The notes: generated by a model from the sequence alone, not told the origin. A DNA stretch of 64,000 nucleotides from Elmis aenea (GCA_947652605.1 OX393584.1:31483467-31547466); one strand, 5' to 3'; shown: positions 23,234 through 36,234, counted from the first letter of the stretch. Program-made: numbers and translations.

Positions 23234-23655
23234 TCATTTTACTCGACCTATTAAAATAAAAACAAATAACCGTTTTACTCGAAACTCCCTATCGGTATTT
23301 ATACTCCAACAAATAAATACATTGTTGACATGTCCAACTGTATACCTTCTTTTATTATTAATATGGTCAGTAAAAAAAGGACCACTAAAACCAGGAGATT
23401 TAAAATCAAGCAGGACTGAACTTCTTCCAAAATATTTTGTTTGTTTAATATATGTTTTGCTGATAAGTTTTACATTGTTGCTTTCTTCATTTTGATTTGA
23501 ATCATCCTCACCATTCTAGCATAATATACTTCAATATCAGCATCAAATATTTTGTGTTTCTAGGGTTTCATACCTAGAGATATATAACGAAACCATTATT
23601 GACTTACTGGGTGATACTAGAACGGTTTCGAAAAATATTAAAATTCGAGAAGACA
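23234..23655 (-). pseudogene. unrecognised coding remnant, convergent with Tim50 (copy 2)
   Basis: Near-identical copy of the remnant at 5269-5690, placed the same way downstream of the second Tim50 fragment and cut by the same foldback fragment. Differences are a few substitutions and small gaps. No family recognised. Confidence 0.3.
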
Positions 23656-23664
23656 ACTGGAAAC

Positions 23665-24138
23665 GTTGATTCATTTTGGTGGTTCCCATGGTTTGTTAAT
23701 GTTCATATTGAGTCAAATTGACGGGTGTTTTCTTGTTGTCACTTCTTAAACTTCAAATTGAATTACACCTGTCAATTCTTCCCAATATGAACATTAATAA
23801 ACCATGGTTACCACCAAAATGAATCAATCGTTGATTATTTTAGAATATTTAATGGTTCATGTTCACTCATTTGATTTTTTACTCAAAAACTGTAGGAGAA
23901 GTTAAAGAATGAAAATTTTTTTTTTGTAAATCAAGCTTTAAAAAAAAAATTTATTGCAAAATTTCAAGCTTCCAAAAAGTTCTGATCAAAAATGATTCAA
24001 AATATAACTATGGGAAACCTTTTAATACGTACAAAACATCTACCACATATCGTTCTTCTACATTTATCCAAATTTTAGAAATAAAACAAAAAGCCAATTT
24101 TACCGATCTCCTTTAGGGGGGTGTAACTCCGAAATACA
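23665..24138. repeat. half foldback with diverged hairpin, unit 3
   Basis: Copy of the half foldback at 5700-6180, again between the Tim50-side sequence and a retropepsin block (C5). Confidence 0.65.
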
Positions 24139-25012
24139 CACGACAGTGAAATACTGATTTTAATATGGACAATTTAGTTGTCAATACTGTAGATTGTGTA
24201 GATAATAGCTCAAATCAAAAACCATAGTTTAAATTAAAGAACTTCATATTTACATTTAAACTGGATACAGGGGCTGATGTTACTAAGATATGGTTAAATG
24301 TTGTCAAAAAGTTTGACTGGGTCAGTAAAGTTAATAAAACTAGTTGTAAGTTAGGAGCTTTCAGGTGTTCAGTTGTAGTACCGGTAGGCACTATGGATGC
24401 TACATACACAGAGGCGGATGTAACGACGAGCGCGCGCCCTGGGCCCCGACTTTTAAAGGGCCCGCAAAACCCAGACTTTATTCATATAAAACTATGGGTA
24501 ATATGTATTTAAATTTTATCTGTCTCTCTCTTTTTTTTAAGGGGCCCAATATTTTCTTCAGCGCCCGAGGCTTCGGCCGACCTTAATCCGCCTTTGTACA
24601 TACAATATCAACGAATAAGTCAAAAATAAATACACAAAGATAATGTTATTGAAAGTGAATCAGGAACATCTATTTTAATTGGAAATGCTTGCGAGAAATT
24701 GAACTGAGTAAAAATAAGATTAGTTGGCTTTAGTCAGAAAATAGAAAAAGAAACATTCATCAAAAATAATGTAGATATATTTATAATCTATCTGCACGAC
24801 ATCCACCAAAATGAATTTAGTTGATAACCCTGCAAGACACGAATAAAACAGCTCTTACGCCATTTTTCTTTCTTTTAAAATCAAAAGGACCCTTTCGAAA
24901 AAAATTTGAGCTGTAAAGTTAGTTTTTTAAGAGTGTTTATTTTTTTCATTAGGTATCACAATAAATTTAATAAAAACAAGACCTATCAATAACTTACTTA
25001 GTCAATAAAAAT
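24139..25012 (+). mobile_element. retropepsin remnant C5
   Basis: Copy between the half-foldback of unit 3 and the complete grh 3' end, the position equivalent to C2 of unit 1, but carrying C1-like bases at several marker sites. Confidence 0.65.
24409..24596. mobile_element. hAT-type MITE inside C5
   Basis: Same element and target duplication (24401-24408 and 24597-24604). Confidence 0.8.
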
Positions 25013-25145
25013 GATTGAAAATTAAATGATAATGATAACACTCTTCTAGGTACTATAAACAAGTAATAAAATTAGACAAATCACTTTTAAAATCACATTT
25101 AAAATCACATTCATAAAAATAACAATCACAGGTCCAGTTAATTAT

Positions 25146-28100
25146 TTAATGATCCACAAATGTTATGTCCAACAGATCTTTGTCGACTGTGTTGACCTCC
25201 AACAGGAATACACCTTCATTGAAATGGTATGCGACCATGTCGTCGTCAATCTCGATCTTAATGCTAAAACAGAATGATGATGAGCGGGGGGGCGTATAAA
25301 CCCAGTCAAAGGTGTTATTAATACATGCGGACTGTTAGTGCCCCAAAAAGTTAGTAGTATCCAGTTCACTTCTTCATAACTACTCCAAACTAATACAAAT
25401 GCTAACTTACCCTTTTTTGTTTTTGCGACACAAGTTATTTATGCTCGAAGCAGAAATTTTGTATTTATTCTCCATCTGCAAAATAAGGAAAACGGAATTA
25501 ATTTTTGATTGCATATAGCTTCAGTCTTTCTTAATTTTAGCATAGATTTAGAGGAAGTACTGAGCTTTTGAATATAAACTATAGATATGTGGAGCTAGCA
25601 AAAGTGAACTGATCCCACGTTGACAATGCGGTGATGTTAGACATGCTAGTTTAGTTTGTTATATGAGTTCATATGAAATGTATAAAAGCCCAGTACGTCC
25701 AGGTCCATGCAACATTTAGCGGAAAGCTGAAGCGTTACGGAAAGGAATTAACTTACCGCATCTAGCAGTCCCACTGTGGTTAGTGGATTGACATGGAGTG
25801 GAGTATATAATTCTTCCGACTCCTGACGTACATATAATATTATTCGATCATGAAGACTACGACCTAGTATTGTAGGCGACTTAGCAGCTTTATCTAATAT
25901 GAAAGGGGAACCTGGTTTTAGATGTTTCATTGGTCCCCTTGGAGAACTATCGGTAACATGGGGAGAAAATCCTTGAAGGTTCGCCGGTGTCAGCTACATG
26001 ATAAAAGGTTGACAATGAAAGTCTTAATAATTAATCTCCAAATTTACCTTGTCAGTGTCTTCTGCTGGTATGAACAATACTAGGGGTTTGTTTAAATCAT
26101 TCATAGAATAAAATTCTGAACGATCACAAACAGGATGATAAAATTCGGTCTCTTTTTGTTTTGCGGCCGTTCTCCCCTCAACACGAGTTTTACGTTCGGC
26201 GCCCTATTAAATGTGTTAAGTATTGTTTATGTTATTATAAGTTAAATTACAAGCTGTGCTGTAAGTTACTTAATATAATGAATAATCTTACCCTATCAGA
26301 AAACACTTTTATTTGGCAATAGCCTCGATGATTTACAGTTTGTTCACGTGGATCTTCAAAAGTGTCTATTTGTATATGAAAGGGAAGTCCCTAGAAGAAA
26401 AAATTCACTCAAAACAAATTGTTTACATATCAAGCGGTAAATTATTATGATAAGAACGTTTTAATTTTGTACTAAATTAAATTATTAATATTGAGCTTAC
26501 CTTCTTGAATCTTTTTTGACTGCTAAAGTCGGTACTCGTACAATTTATGGCTAGTTTGATCTGTAATAATTAAATAGATGTACTGAGATGAGACTTTCAT
26601 CAGAATTTTTCTCAAAAATTTGCAAGTTTGCCCGTAATCGAATATTTAAAAAAAAAAACAATATTGGTAATACTATTTTGTAATTTTTTATAGCAAAACC
26701 AAAGATAATAAATCAATTACATAGGCTATGAAACAAATGTTTGTTAGTAGATCCAATTCAGGTATTGTCAGTTTTTAACTGTCATTGTAAATACTACGAT
26801 AATATGGCTTTCTCTGGTTCTAAAAAAAAACAGATGTTTTCTGTGAATATTAAAAGCTCAAGGAATTCAAAACGAGCATGTGCTGATTACATGAATTTGT
26901 ATCCAGAGAGGCAACAACCTCGCAGAACTGTATTTTCTAAACTGAAAAAATCTCAAAGAGTTTGGTTCGTATAAAAACCAGGTAAAAATTATAAACAAAA
27001 CAAAGAGATCCAGAAAATAGAAGTACTGCTGCTACAACTGTTAAAACTGAACCCATTTCAATGAATATGAACATTCAGATTTAGAATTCAATTGTTAATT
27101 TAATGAATATTTTGTTGTTTGGCCATCATATTGATAGTTTATAATTAACTTTTTTACATTTTTAAAATAGTCTTTCCAAAAGGAAAAAGGTGTTATTTTA
27201 TACATAAACAACTCTCTTATGTAAGATTGCACAGTTTTTAAGAAATTACTGCAGAAAATCAATTAGTGTTGGAAGAAATAACACTTCAAACTTTTTTTTT
27301 TTTGTGAAAATAATCAAGGTTATAATTTTTTTTTTTAAATGTTTATTTTGACTTTCAAACTTGCGTGCTAGATTTATGACATAAAAATGATTCTACGTAG
27401 GTATATGATATAATTTAAGTGTTGTTATGTTGTAACCAAAATAATTCATTTATACCTTGATTTTTTTGCTTTGTTTAGGCGTTCTTTTTTCTTATCAGCT
27501 AATAGGTGAAACCCGACGTTATTAATTCATGGCTTGCTTAATTTTTTTCATCAAAATCGTTTTTTAATGTTAGAGCCGTCAAATTTCAAAATAAATGTAT
27601 CGTATGGCACATCATTGAAAAGAGGGAAAAATAAACTCTCGAATGGCACAAACCTCAACCATGGTTTGCATTTTTTTAAATGCAAGTTTATGCTGTATCT
27701 CGTAAAATATGCAATATTAAAAAAATTGATTGCCGCCATTTTATGGCAATCAAAAATATCTACCACTTTTGTTGATATTTTTTTTTCTATATCTCATAGC
27801 AACTGACATAAATTCATGTACAAAAATGCCACATTTTTGGTTTTTCAAAAACAAAAGCATCGCTGTATTGCTCTATAAAGTAGGTAACTTTTGTCCCATT
27901 TGACCGACCTTGTATCTATTACAGTTTAAAAGTTACCCATGGTGGGCCTCGAATTCTGGACACCCTGTATATAGTCTTGGCCCCTTTGCATTCAATGCGT
28001 TTAAATAATATAAAATGTTGCAGTTTTATTTGTAAATGACTTATTATTACCTGGAAGGCTAATGGGTATTGCGAAATGTGTGTTTAACGGTTTGCTGTGG

Positions 28101-31100
28101 AGCAAAACACAAAACTTTCAATTTTTTACGAAAAAAATGCACTTTGAAATTATTGATTACTTGCAGAGCTAAAAAAATATTTTGAATGGCATTTGACTAA
28201 ACGTTAATATTATTCTCAAAATTATCCTATAGTTACTAAAATAATTTTCCAGCAACTAATTCACAACAGTTTTTCATTATATCTATTAAATTCGGTAATA
28301 ATAGTCATTAATTTTCTCATATTTTAATTAGAAACATAAACCATAATTTCTTGCGTTGGTAAAAATAAACTGTCTAATATCCAACAGCTAAAAAAATTAT
28401 TAAAATAAAAATATTCAGCCAAAATGTTGAAATGTTTTATATGGCAAGCCAATGAGATGAAAAAGTTAATTTGTAACACCAAACGTAGTTGCTCGCTCAA
28501 ATAATTAAAAAATTTTGATTGCAAGTTAAACAAAAATTGCATTTATTCATATAACTTGGACATGTGTAAAAAAGGAATTCATATATTTATTTACTGATGA
28601 TTTTATTTTTCGCGACACCTTTGCATGTCGCGGCACACAGGTTGAAAAACATTGCCCTATTTGATACTGTCGTTAACAATTTTAATCGAATACAACATTT
28701 TAAACTATAAATACTTGACGCATACTGCCGAGTTTACCAAATAGAAAAACATTGGTCATGATAAAATCTTAAATAAAAAACAGACTATTAGTTCGGCAAA
28801 GCCTTCTTTGCGTCCACACTAATTGGTTATTAGAATTAACTGTTAGGTTCTGTGTAGACGAGATTTAAGATAAAAACGACATACGAACGCACTACACATC
28901 TTTTAGTGTTAAAAACGCAATCAAAAAAGACCGTTTTTAATTGATTGTGCAGGGTGTTCACTCTCATTTAAATCAAAACCAGAGTATACTTAAAGCCTAA
29001 TGGTGCCCTTCCAAGTGAGAGTAAACTACTCTCGATAGCAGCGTCGCCAAGGATACAGCCAATCGCGAGTTACTCTCAGGGGCTGTATCCTTGGCGACGC
29101 TGCTATCGAGAGTAGTTTACTCTCACGTGGAAAGGCACCATAAAATAGCCTAGGTCCCAAAGTAATGAGGTACATAAACTGAAGGTTGATAGTTGAGAAC
29201 AATTTTTTCCCCAAGTACTTTAAAAATATTTTTTAAATATGCATTAATTACATTTCAATCCAAACACAACAATATTATTATGAACTGAATAATTTCAGAG
29301 ATATAGACGTTGTTCGATACGACCAAAAACAAATTAGTACATACATTTTCATTTGACTAGTCGAAATTTTCTCTCAATCAGTTGATTAATTTAGTCTAAA
29401 AACAATCGAACATATAAATCACCCTTAAAGTACCTATGATATAAAACCTGGGAATCGAAATATCGAGTTGTAGCAAAAATTTGAAGTGTAAAAACTTTAT
29501 TTTAAAAAGTTTCTTAAGTAACCGAATAATGCGCCATCTTACCTTTGCCGAACTTTTTAGAGGATTCCACTGCACGGCAATGGCATTGTGTGCCACTTCT
29601 TCGACGCCACCTACCCCCACACAATTTTCGGTATCTAAAATTTAAAAAAAACAAAAATTAGGATACTGTCAAACATACTTTTAACATAGCCTCTTTATAA
29701 ACTCACCTATCTATCTAAGCATCACTTGGATAGCGTGAAATGTAATTTAATAAATCAAATAAATTATTTGCACCAATGTTTTATCTACACAGCTATCCGT
29801 ATGTACATATTTTAACCCTTTAATGCATACTGTTGTAGAAATACAACAAACATGTTTGACTTTGTATTTAGGCTATTTTAATACCTAGGACGATTAAATA
29901 TATGCCGTTATGTATGTTGAACAGTTATCTTTCGCTAATGTACTTATTAGAACCGTTGTTAATTTTTGGAAGGGCGTCTCACCCTTAACCAGCTGACTAT
30001 CAGTATCAGTCTTATTCTACAAGTTTGCTGTTCAGTTTAAAGTGATTATAGTGCAAATATTAGTTTAAAATAAATACCAGCCAATATTATAAGGTATGTA
30101 AATAACGTTTTGTTATATATTAGAAAAAAATAAATTATTATGTAGTCTTGATGCCACCAAATATGTATGTTGTAGATATACAACATTGGCTCATAGTTTT
30201 TGCTATATAATATTACATGAAGATATTTCTAAAAAATACTTCTAATTTGTGTTTAGCAAATTATTATGGCAAGAAAATGTTATACCCAAGAGGAACTACA
30301 AGATATTGTCAATCATCTTAGTGATAGTGAATTTGAATTTTCTGATTAAAAAAATGACATTCTTTGAGTTTCGAATGGAAGTTTCCCAATGCCTGTGCCG
30401 AGTTGGACAAAAAACAACTATTAAACGTAGACTTCCATCCAGTCTTGATTTAGAAGAAATGATTGCAAGTAAAAAAAACCAAAGGACCAATGCAGTATGT
30501 TCCTCCCAAAAATGTACGCCTGGATCAAATGGGACACTGGATGGTTTGGTCAGCAAGAAAAAGGTGCAAATTTCCAAATTGGACCGGATATTCACAAGCA
30601 AGTTGTGAAAAATGCGGAGTGAACTTGTGTTTTAATAAAAAAAATAATTGTTTTAAAAAGTTTCACACTGAAGTTTGATATTAAATAAGTGTAACCACTG
30701 CATAATGTTGTATATCTACAACATGACATTTTTGACCTTTTTAAATATGTTAGAATTGTAAAAAAAAATTTTTGTTAATAAAATATACACAGTAATTATT
30801 AATTAATCACCACCTAAAGAAATGGCAAGGGTTCGTTAAACTAATGAATAGGTACTAGCTGTATACAAATTTTGAAAACTAAACTCTACGTTTTTATTAT
30901 CGATCATGTATCCCTTTCTCATGTCGTATTAAGATTCAAAAAGTGGGGATCGCTTAAAAAATCAAAATAAAGCCATCTGAAATAGTTGTTTAAAAATTAT
31001 TTTTCAGGTTTTGATATACAGTAGACTTTATTTAGCTTCGAGAGTACAAACATGAGTTACAATGATCTATTAATAAATTTTACTTGGATCCGTCCCTGTA

Positions 31101-34100
31101 TACGCTCTGAATTATGTGCGACAATAAAATTTATGGATTTAAATTTAGTAAACTAACGATGTCATTATAAACAACCCCCACACACCCGACAAGGAATGAA
31201 CGAAAATAGTATACACGACCTACATAAAACCTACGCCGATAAATTAAAAAAATAAAAGATATTAGGTACCTACATATTCACAATATTGATCTCAGTACAG
31301 GACAGTGTTTCTATGTTTGTAGGGTACATAGTTGATGGCTTTTTAATGCGTCAGCCTTGAAGTTAATGATTGTATGTATAAGCAAGTATTGCATTTTGAC
31401 GGCATCGCAATTAAAAATTTAAAAAATCAAAGAAAAGATACTTAAGAACAATTTTGCATAAATAAGAAAACAATTATACAACATCGAACGACATATAAGA
31501 AGAAAACATAATGCGCTAATGATATTAAATTTTTATAATACATTTACTCTTAAAGTGGGAGTTAAAATTCAAATATTGTTGACCTTTAGTAACACCGCAT
31601 TAACAATTTATATTTAAATAAATGAAGGTAAAACGATTGCTTATAAATGTATTTTATTTTCTTAAACGTTATTTATTAAGAAAGGATCTAAAAACTACAT
31701 TTTATTGTCATTTCAAATGACATTTGTAAATTTTTACAATCCAGCGCGTCATTCGTTAAGCAGTAATGTCAGAATAAGCATTTTAAGGAACAATAAAATC
31801 ACGACCATGAAAGAATTTGATAATAAACTTACTCTTTTAATCTCATCCAATTTTATACATGCAAAGAAAACAAAATAATTCCAAAATGATATTTGTCAAT
31901 TGATGAAAATATCTGATTTGGTCATTTTAACCACGGGCATAAACCATCAAACATCCTGCTGCAAAAAACTTAGGTCCTTAGCTCTTTTTACGTTTATTAA
32001 CCCCACACCCCTATGAAAGCATCCTGCCTACGCCACTGGAGCGCAATGACGGCTTATTTCAAAAAACACTAGACCTAACGAATCTTTGTTACACAGATTG
32101 GGCATTTTGTGGACAAAATTCATGTTTATTCAAATGTATTTATAGTACTCCACTAAGATCATAAAGTAATAGATAAAAACAGCTTCAAAGGTTTTTAAAC
32201 AAATAGTTCAAAATGCAAAGTATCCGACCGAACATCAAGTGAATTCTTGATTTAAAACAAATGAACAATGAGCGATAACTTAAGATATACAACTTCGTAA
32301 ACTCTGGATAAACAATTGTAATAATATAACTTTCTAGCAATACATACATAGCGAGGAAATACATGCAGAGCCGGCTCTAGGGTTGCTAGCGCCTCCACAG
32401 AGCCCCTTGACGAGTTCAATTTTGCCGTTTTGTAATAAAAGACGCTAGCGGCCACTATTTAAATAAATAATTTGAATACAAAATAAAAAGACAAGCCTCA
32501 CACTAACCTGCATCTAAAACTCGTTGTTTGACGGAGTTCTGTTGCAATTGCCAAAATTGCCATTGCTTGATCTCAACGTCTGGACTTTTCTCTCCTCGGA
32601 ACATCAATGTAACGACGCTCTGAAACAAAAGCAAACAAATAAGATGACAAAAAATATGTTTCGGTTCGTAAGTTTAGATTTTAATCGTTCAGAAATGAAT
32701 GGCAACGTTCAAAAATTGAACAGACCATTGAATTTAATTGGAACCGCGATAGAAGATATACACAAAAGGTTAGATGCGCTTAATCTTGGGGAAAAATAAC
32801 GAAATGAAGGTAAATTTATTCCTGAGGTTACATTAATTAAGCAACATTTACGTTTACTTAAATTCAGTCATTTAGAGAAGTTCATTATGTACATTTATAT
32901 ACAGTATGGTACGGGGAAAAAAACATCATTACCGAGACAATAATTGATTTAATTTAATTAGACAATGTTTTCATACATCAGTCATATAACTGGTTTCACG
33001 ATTTTATAGCGTACTTTTTTTTCTATTTTGTATAAGTATGTTTGGTATGCATATGTCAGAGGCGGCCAACTAGTTTGTTGTCACGATCAAATGTTAGTCA
33101 CGAGCTACGTACCAAATTATCGAATTTTCAAGCAAATTCTTCAGGAAAACCCGTTTGTACGGAGGTTTCAAATTATAGTGTTTTTCACTGGAACAGCTAA
33201 ACTGATATTTAAAACATTTGCACCATTTTACTAGCAAAGGATACGCGCATCGAAAACTAAAGCATGCGTGCATCAGATAATATTAATATAAAGGTCCACA
33301 CACACCGGCGCGATTTCAAAGCGGGTGCGGCGCGGTCGCGGTCACGATAATTGGTAACCATGTTTACTTACTTACGTAACCAGGTTACTAATTATTGTGA
33401 CCGCGACCGCACCGCGCCCGCTTTGAAATCGCGCCGGTGTGAGTTGACCTTAAACCTTCTACAATACAAAATTAATTAATTAAATTTTAACAGTAAACAA
33501 TTAGGTACATTAGTTAGCTTCTTAATGTGTAGCAATAATATCTACACACAAAATTTTACAAAATGTGGTCTTATTAAAGGTTCAAGAAAATTTAACAGTA
33601 CATATATTTATAATATTTGTGATGTTTTGTTGTATGTTTGCTGTTAAAATGGCTGTGTTAAATAGTAACTTTGCTTTAGGGAGAAGATGAATTTCCATCT
33701 TTAGTTTGTTCAAAAACGACCTAAAACAATTATTGTGTACAGCTCTTTACGAATAATTCAGTTTTGGAAATATTTCTCTTGTATGGGACTCAAAAATGCG
33801 AAATTTGTAAAGAATGTTAACGTATTCACTCAAAATGGTTAAATTAAGTACAAAAGCTTCATAAAAAAAAAAAAATTATCGTTGTTAGATGGTCTTTATA
33901 TTATCTGAAATTGTTAAATACACCCTAAGCAATGCATTTCAACCTTTGGTTCGTTCAGAAAAGGCCTAAACAACTTTTTTACAGCTCCTCATAGTTTTTA
34001 AATAAATCCCCAAGACTATATTTCCACTATTACTTTGGTTAAAAAAATTGTTAAAACTAATTTTTACAGGTTTTTTAAGTTTAAGAAATATTCCAGTGTA

Positions 34101-36234
34101 AAACCTAGCATTTTTGTGGCAAAAAATCCGGAAAAAGGTCTTTATATTTTCTTAAACTGGTTAAGACCTACTAATGTAAATTTATTAATAACGTAAGCTT
34201 TTAAAACAAAATTGTTCATTTGCGATTTTCTTAAAAATGTTGTTATGTAAGGGTATAAAAGTTTTAGTGCGTTGAAAAAAGAAAGAAAATGTCTTTCAAA
34301 CCGTATAAAAAGTATGGTGCCGTAACTCCTAAAAAAAACAAAAGAAAACCAAAATTTGACATGACAATATTTTGGGAAATACTGTATAAAACAACTTTTA
34401 TTTGAAACTTTTTTTAATAATTCTTTCCAATAACAAAATAAGTGGGGGTGTCGTGAGTGATGCCTCACCCTGTATTTGAATATTTGTTAGAACGAACAGA
34501 TGCTACAAGGAATTGGGTTCTGGAACCAATTACGTTGTCCCAGCGTACTTCTCTGTAGCATTCTAAATAACTTTTGTTTATGTTATAAAATGTACAAATG
34601 TAAACAAGTTCGTCAACAATTACGCCTCGTCTTATTTTTCCGCAAAAAAATTAAATCACGCTTCGATCTCTAATGCTCTATGCAAATAAAATAATAGGAA
34701 TTAGTAGTTACGTCATTTGAACTAACTTGATTTCTGATTTATTGAATGAAAACTGAATAATTGCGAGTTAATTTGCGTTTTTTTGCTTGAGCAAAGCAAC
34801 AACTTGGACGTAAAATTGAATTATGATAGTTACTTTTTTTTAAATTGCTGCGCTATTAACTATTACACTGGCAATCTAACTAATTAGTAATCACTATAAT
34901 TGTTTTGACGTAATATTACTCGTAAAAATTTCAAATTTTATAATTGCTGTAAAAAATTAAGTGATAAACACTATACAGAGTGACTTGTGGGAAACGGACG
35001 TTTTTTGAATGAACAGAATTCGGTTGATTTTCAAGTTTTTTTTTTTTTTTGTTTTATTTTTTGCAAAGTGAAGAATAACATCTGCCATTTGATATGAAAA
35101 AGTCAAGTATCCTCTTGAACGAAAAGTTGTTTGGATTTTTGTTTGTTTTTAATCAAGTATACAAATGCATACTGCAAACGCATCCATTGAAGTTGTTAGA
35201 AACACGTTCTCTGGCCGCTTCATTTAGCGTTTTGATGACTTGTCGTGGCCCCCAAGATCACCAGACACTTTCCTGCGACTTTTTCTTGTGGGGGCACTTA
35301 AAAAAACGTGTTTTTGCCCACAAACCGCGTACACTAAGGGAGTTGAAAGATGCCATTACAGAAGGACGCATTTAATTGACGCACAGCTGCTAGACCGAGT
35401 CATGAATGACTTGAAACTTGCATTCAGGAGGGTGGCCGCCACCTGATGGATATAAGTTTCCATAACTAAATAATTATGGTAAATCAAATAGCATATGTTG
35501 TTTCTCAATTTGTAATAAATAAGTTTGCTTTTTCTTGAAAATCAACCGAGTTCTGTTCATTCATTTGTATACTTGATTAAAAACAAACAAAAATCCAAAC
35601 AACTTTTCGTTCAAGAGGATACTTGACTTTTTCATATCAAATGGCAGATGTTATTCTTCACTTTGCAAAAAAAAAAACTAAAAAAAAATCGAAAATCAAC
35701 CAAGATCTGTTCATACAAAAAACGTCCATTTCCTGCAAGTCACCCCGTAAAAATTGCACAAAGAAAATATATTTACGCATGAAATAGACGTTTGTATTAT
35801 AATTTTGCTTTTAAGCGTATAAAACTGCTATTATTGTATCACTTGGTCCTATTAGAATATAAACCATAACCGGCCATTACTTTTTTATCTTTTACAATTC
35901 AAAATGACGCACCTTCTAGAAAAGTAAGGCTTTGATACAAGACAAAATTTGACAATATTTGTTAAAAAGTTGTTTCTAAAAAAAAAAAAAATTCTTACCT
36001 TAACAGTCTCAGATTTTAGCTGTTTATCAGGAACAGGAATGTATTTTAAAGTAATACCATAAAATTGTCCTTTGTTCATATAACTCATGCGCTCGTCGTA
36101 AAGCCTTTGTAATGAAGATGTCCGTGTCTCCAAGAAGTATTGGAAACCATAGATATTACAAGCAATATTAGGATCCGGTGCAACCGAACAGTATACTTCT
36201 TCGTTGGACTTTTTTTTTTTGGTAAATATATGAT
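25146..36234 (-). CDS. grh: grainyhead-like transcription factor, nine 3' exons
   Basis: Grainyhead proteins are nuclear CP2-family factors that bind DNA as dimers and control epithelial genes. Nine exons on the - strand join in frame with GT/AG sites: 35999-36234, 32508-32619, 29543-29634, 26501-26560, 26292-26390, 26048-26203, 25757-25993, 25411-25475 and 25146-25263 (stop at 25146-25148). Family motifs seen in order are INKGQFYG-like ([11 protein letters not shown]), [49 protein letters not shown] and the C-terminal NEGVFLLEV. The first two thirds are the CP2 DNA-binding domain; the last three exons form the dimerisation domain. The N-terminal activation region is absent: at 36389 the sequence switches to a copy of the kinesin-side module. 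Introns carry mariner-, piggyBac- and DUF4817-type remnants. The protein looks more diverged than the usual highly conserved insect Grh, so I infer a paralogue; it may or may not be expressed. Confidence 0.88.
26804..26974 (+). pseudogene. DUF4817 (mariner-related) N-terminal remnant in grh intron
   Basis: The + strand reads [20 protein letters not shown] followed by RTVFSKLKK. This fits the helix-turn-helix DUF4817 region (pattern A..+Y...+P.RR.P....F..L) common at the N-terminus of mariner-like transposases in insects. Only about 55 codons remain, ending at a TAA. It lies in the intron between the grh exons at 26501-26560 and 29543-29634, opposite in strand to grh. Confidence 0.5.
27480..27975 (-). 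mobile_element. transposon fragment with ACACCCTGTATA end
   Basis: AT-rich stretch ending at GGACACCCTGTATATA (27958-27973), the common terminal motif TACAGGGTGTCC of insect transposons seen in reverse. Short open frames on both strands here share no recognisable domain. Superfamily not determined. Confidence 0.35.
29001..29140. repeat. 60-bp snap-back hairpin
   Basis: Arms 29001-29060 and 29081-29140 are inverted copies with two mismatches in 60, around a 20-base loop. The arms contain GCAGCGTCGCCAAGGATACA and its complement. Located in the intron between the grh exons at 26501-26560 and 29543-29634. The near-perfect match suggests a young foldback element or a strong RNA hairpin if transcribed. 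Confidence 0.9.
29812..30725 (+). mobile_element. internally deleted piggyBac element in grh intron
   Basis: It begins TTAA (29812-29815) plus CCCTTTAATGCATACTG. A start codon at 30267 opens a short acidic N-terminus ([17 protein letters not shown], stop 30348), and about 30360-30678 reads the C-terminal zinc-finger end of a piggyBac/PGBD transposase ([32 protein letters not shown]) with one frameshift near 30472. The catalytic DDD core is deleted. A palindrome of the type TGTTGTA.A.ATACAACA occurs at about 29832, 30168 and 30706 and may be a subterminal transposase-binding repeat. The right TTAA end was not found. Confidence 0.7.
30726..32507. other. grh intron, nothing recognised
   Basis: Part of the intron between the grh exons at 29543-29634 and 32508-32619. 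AT-rich, with scattered TAGGTACCTAC motifs (31262) common in insect non-coding DNA. No exon or mobile element identified. Confidence 0.5.
33291..33451. repeat. GC-rich 69-bp snap-back hairpin
   Basis: Arms 33291-33359 and 33383-33451 are inverted copies with about eight mismatches, around a 23-base loop. The arms are rich in GCGGCGCGGTCGCGG, strikingly GC-rich against the AT-rich surroundings. Lies in a grh intron. Confidence 0.9.
33650..34480 (-). mobile_element. decayed transposon with internal direct repeat
   Basis: Two diverged direct repeats, about 33690-33800 and 33930-34045 (GTTCAAAAACGACCTAAA against GTTCAGAAAAGGCCTAAA), are followed by an end CTCACCCTGTATTT at 34464-34477 (TACAGGGTGAG in reverse). 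The 108-codon frame across 34142-34468 has no family resemblance. Superfamily unknown. Confidence 0.4.
34976..35747 (+). mobile_element. deleted mariner-like element with DDE remnant
   Basis: Ends CAGAGTGACTTG and CAAGTCACCCCG pair over about 57 bases as inverted repeats, and TA flanks both sides (34974-34975 and 35748-35749). About 35235-35446 (+) is the end of a mariner-type transposase split between two frames: [42 protein letters not shown]. Just inside the ends a second long inverted repeat (about 35020-35170 against 35535-35680) makes the element a near-complete foldback. In the grh intron between 32508-32619 and 35999-36234. Confidence 0.75.

Noticed and set aside
29026..29214. 62-codon frame with a basic end
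   Set aside because: Falls inside the 60-bp snap-back; no homology expected.
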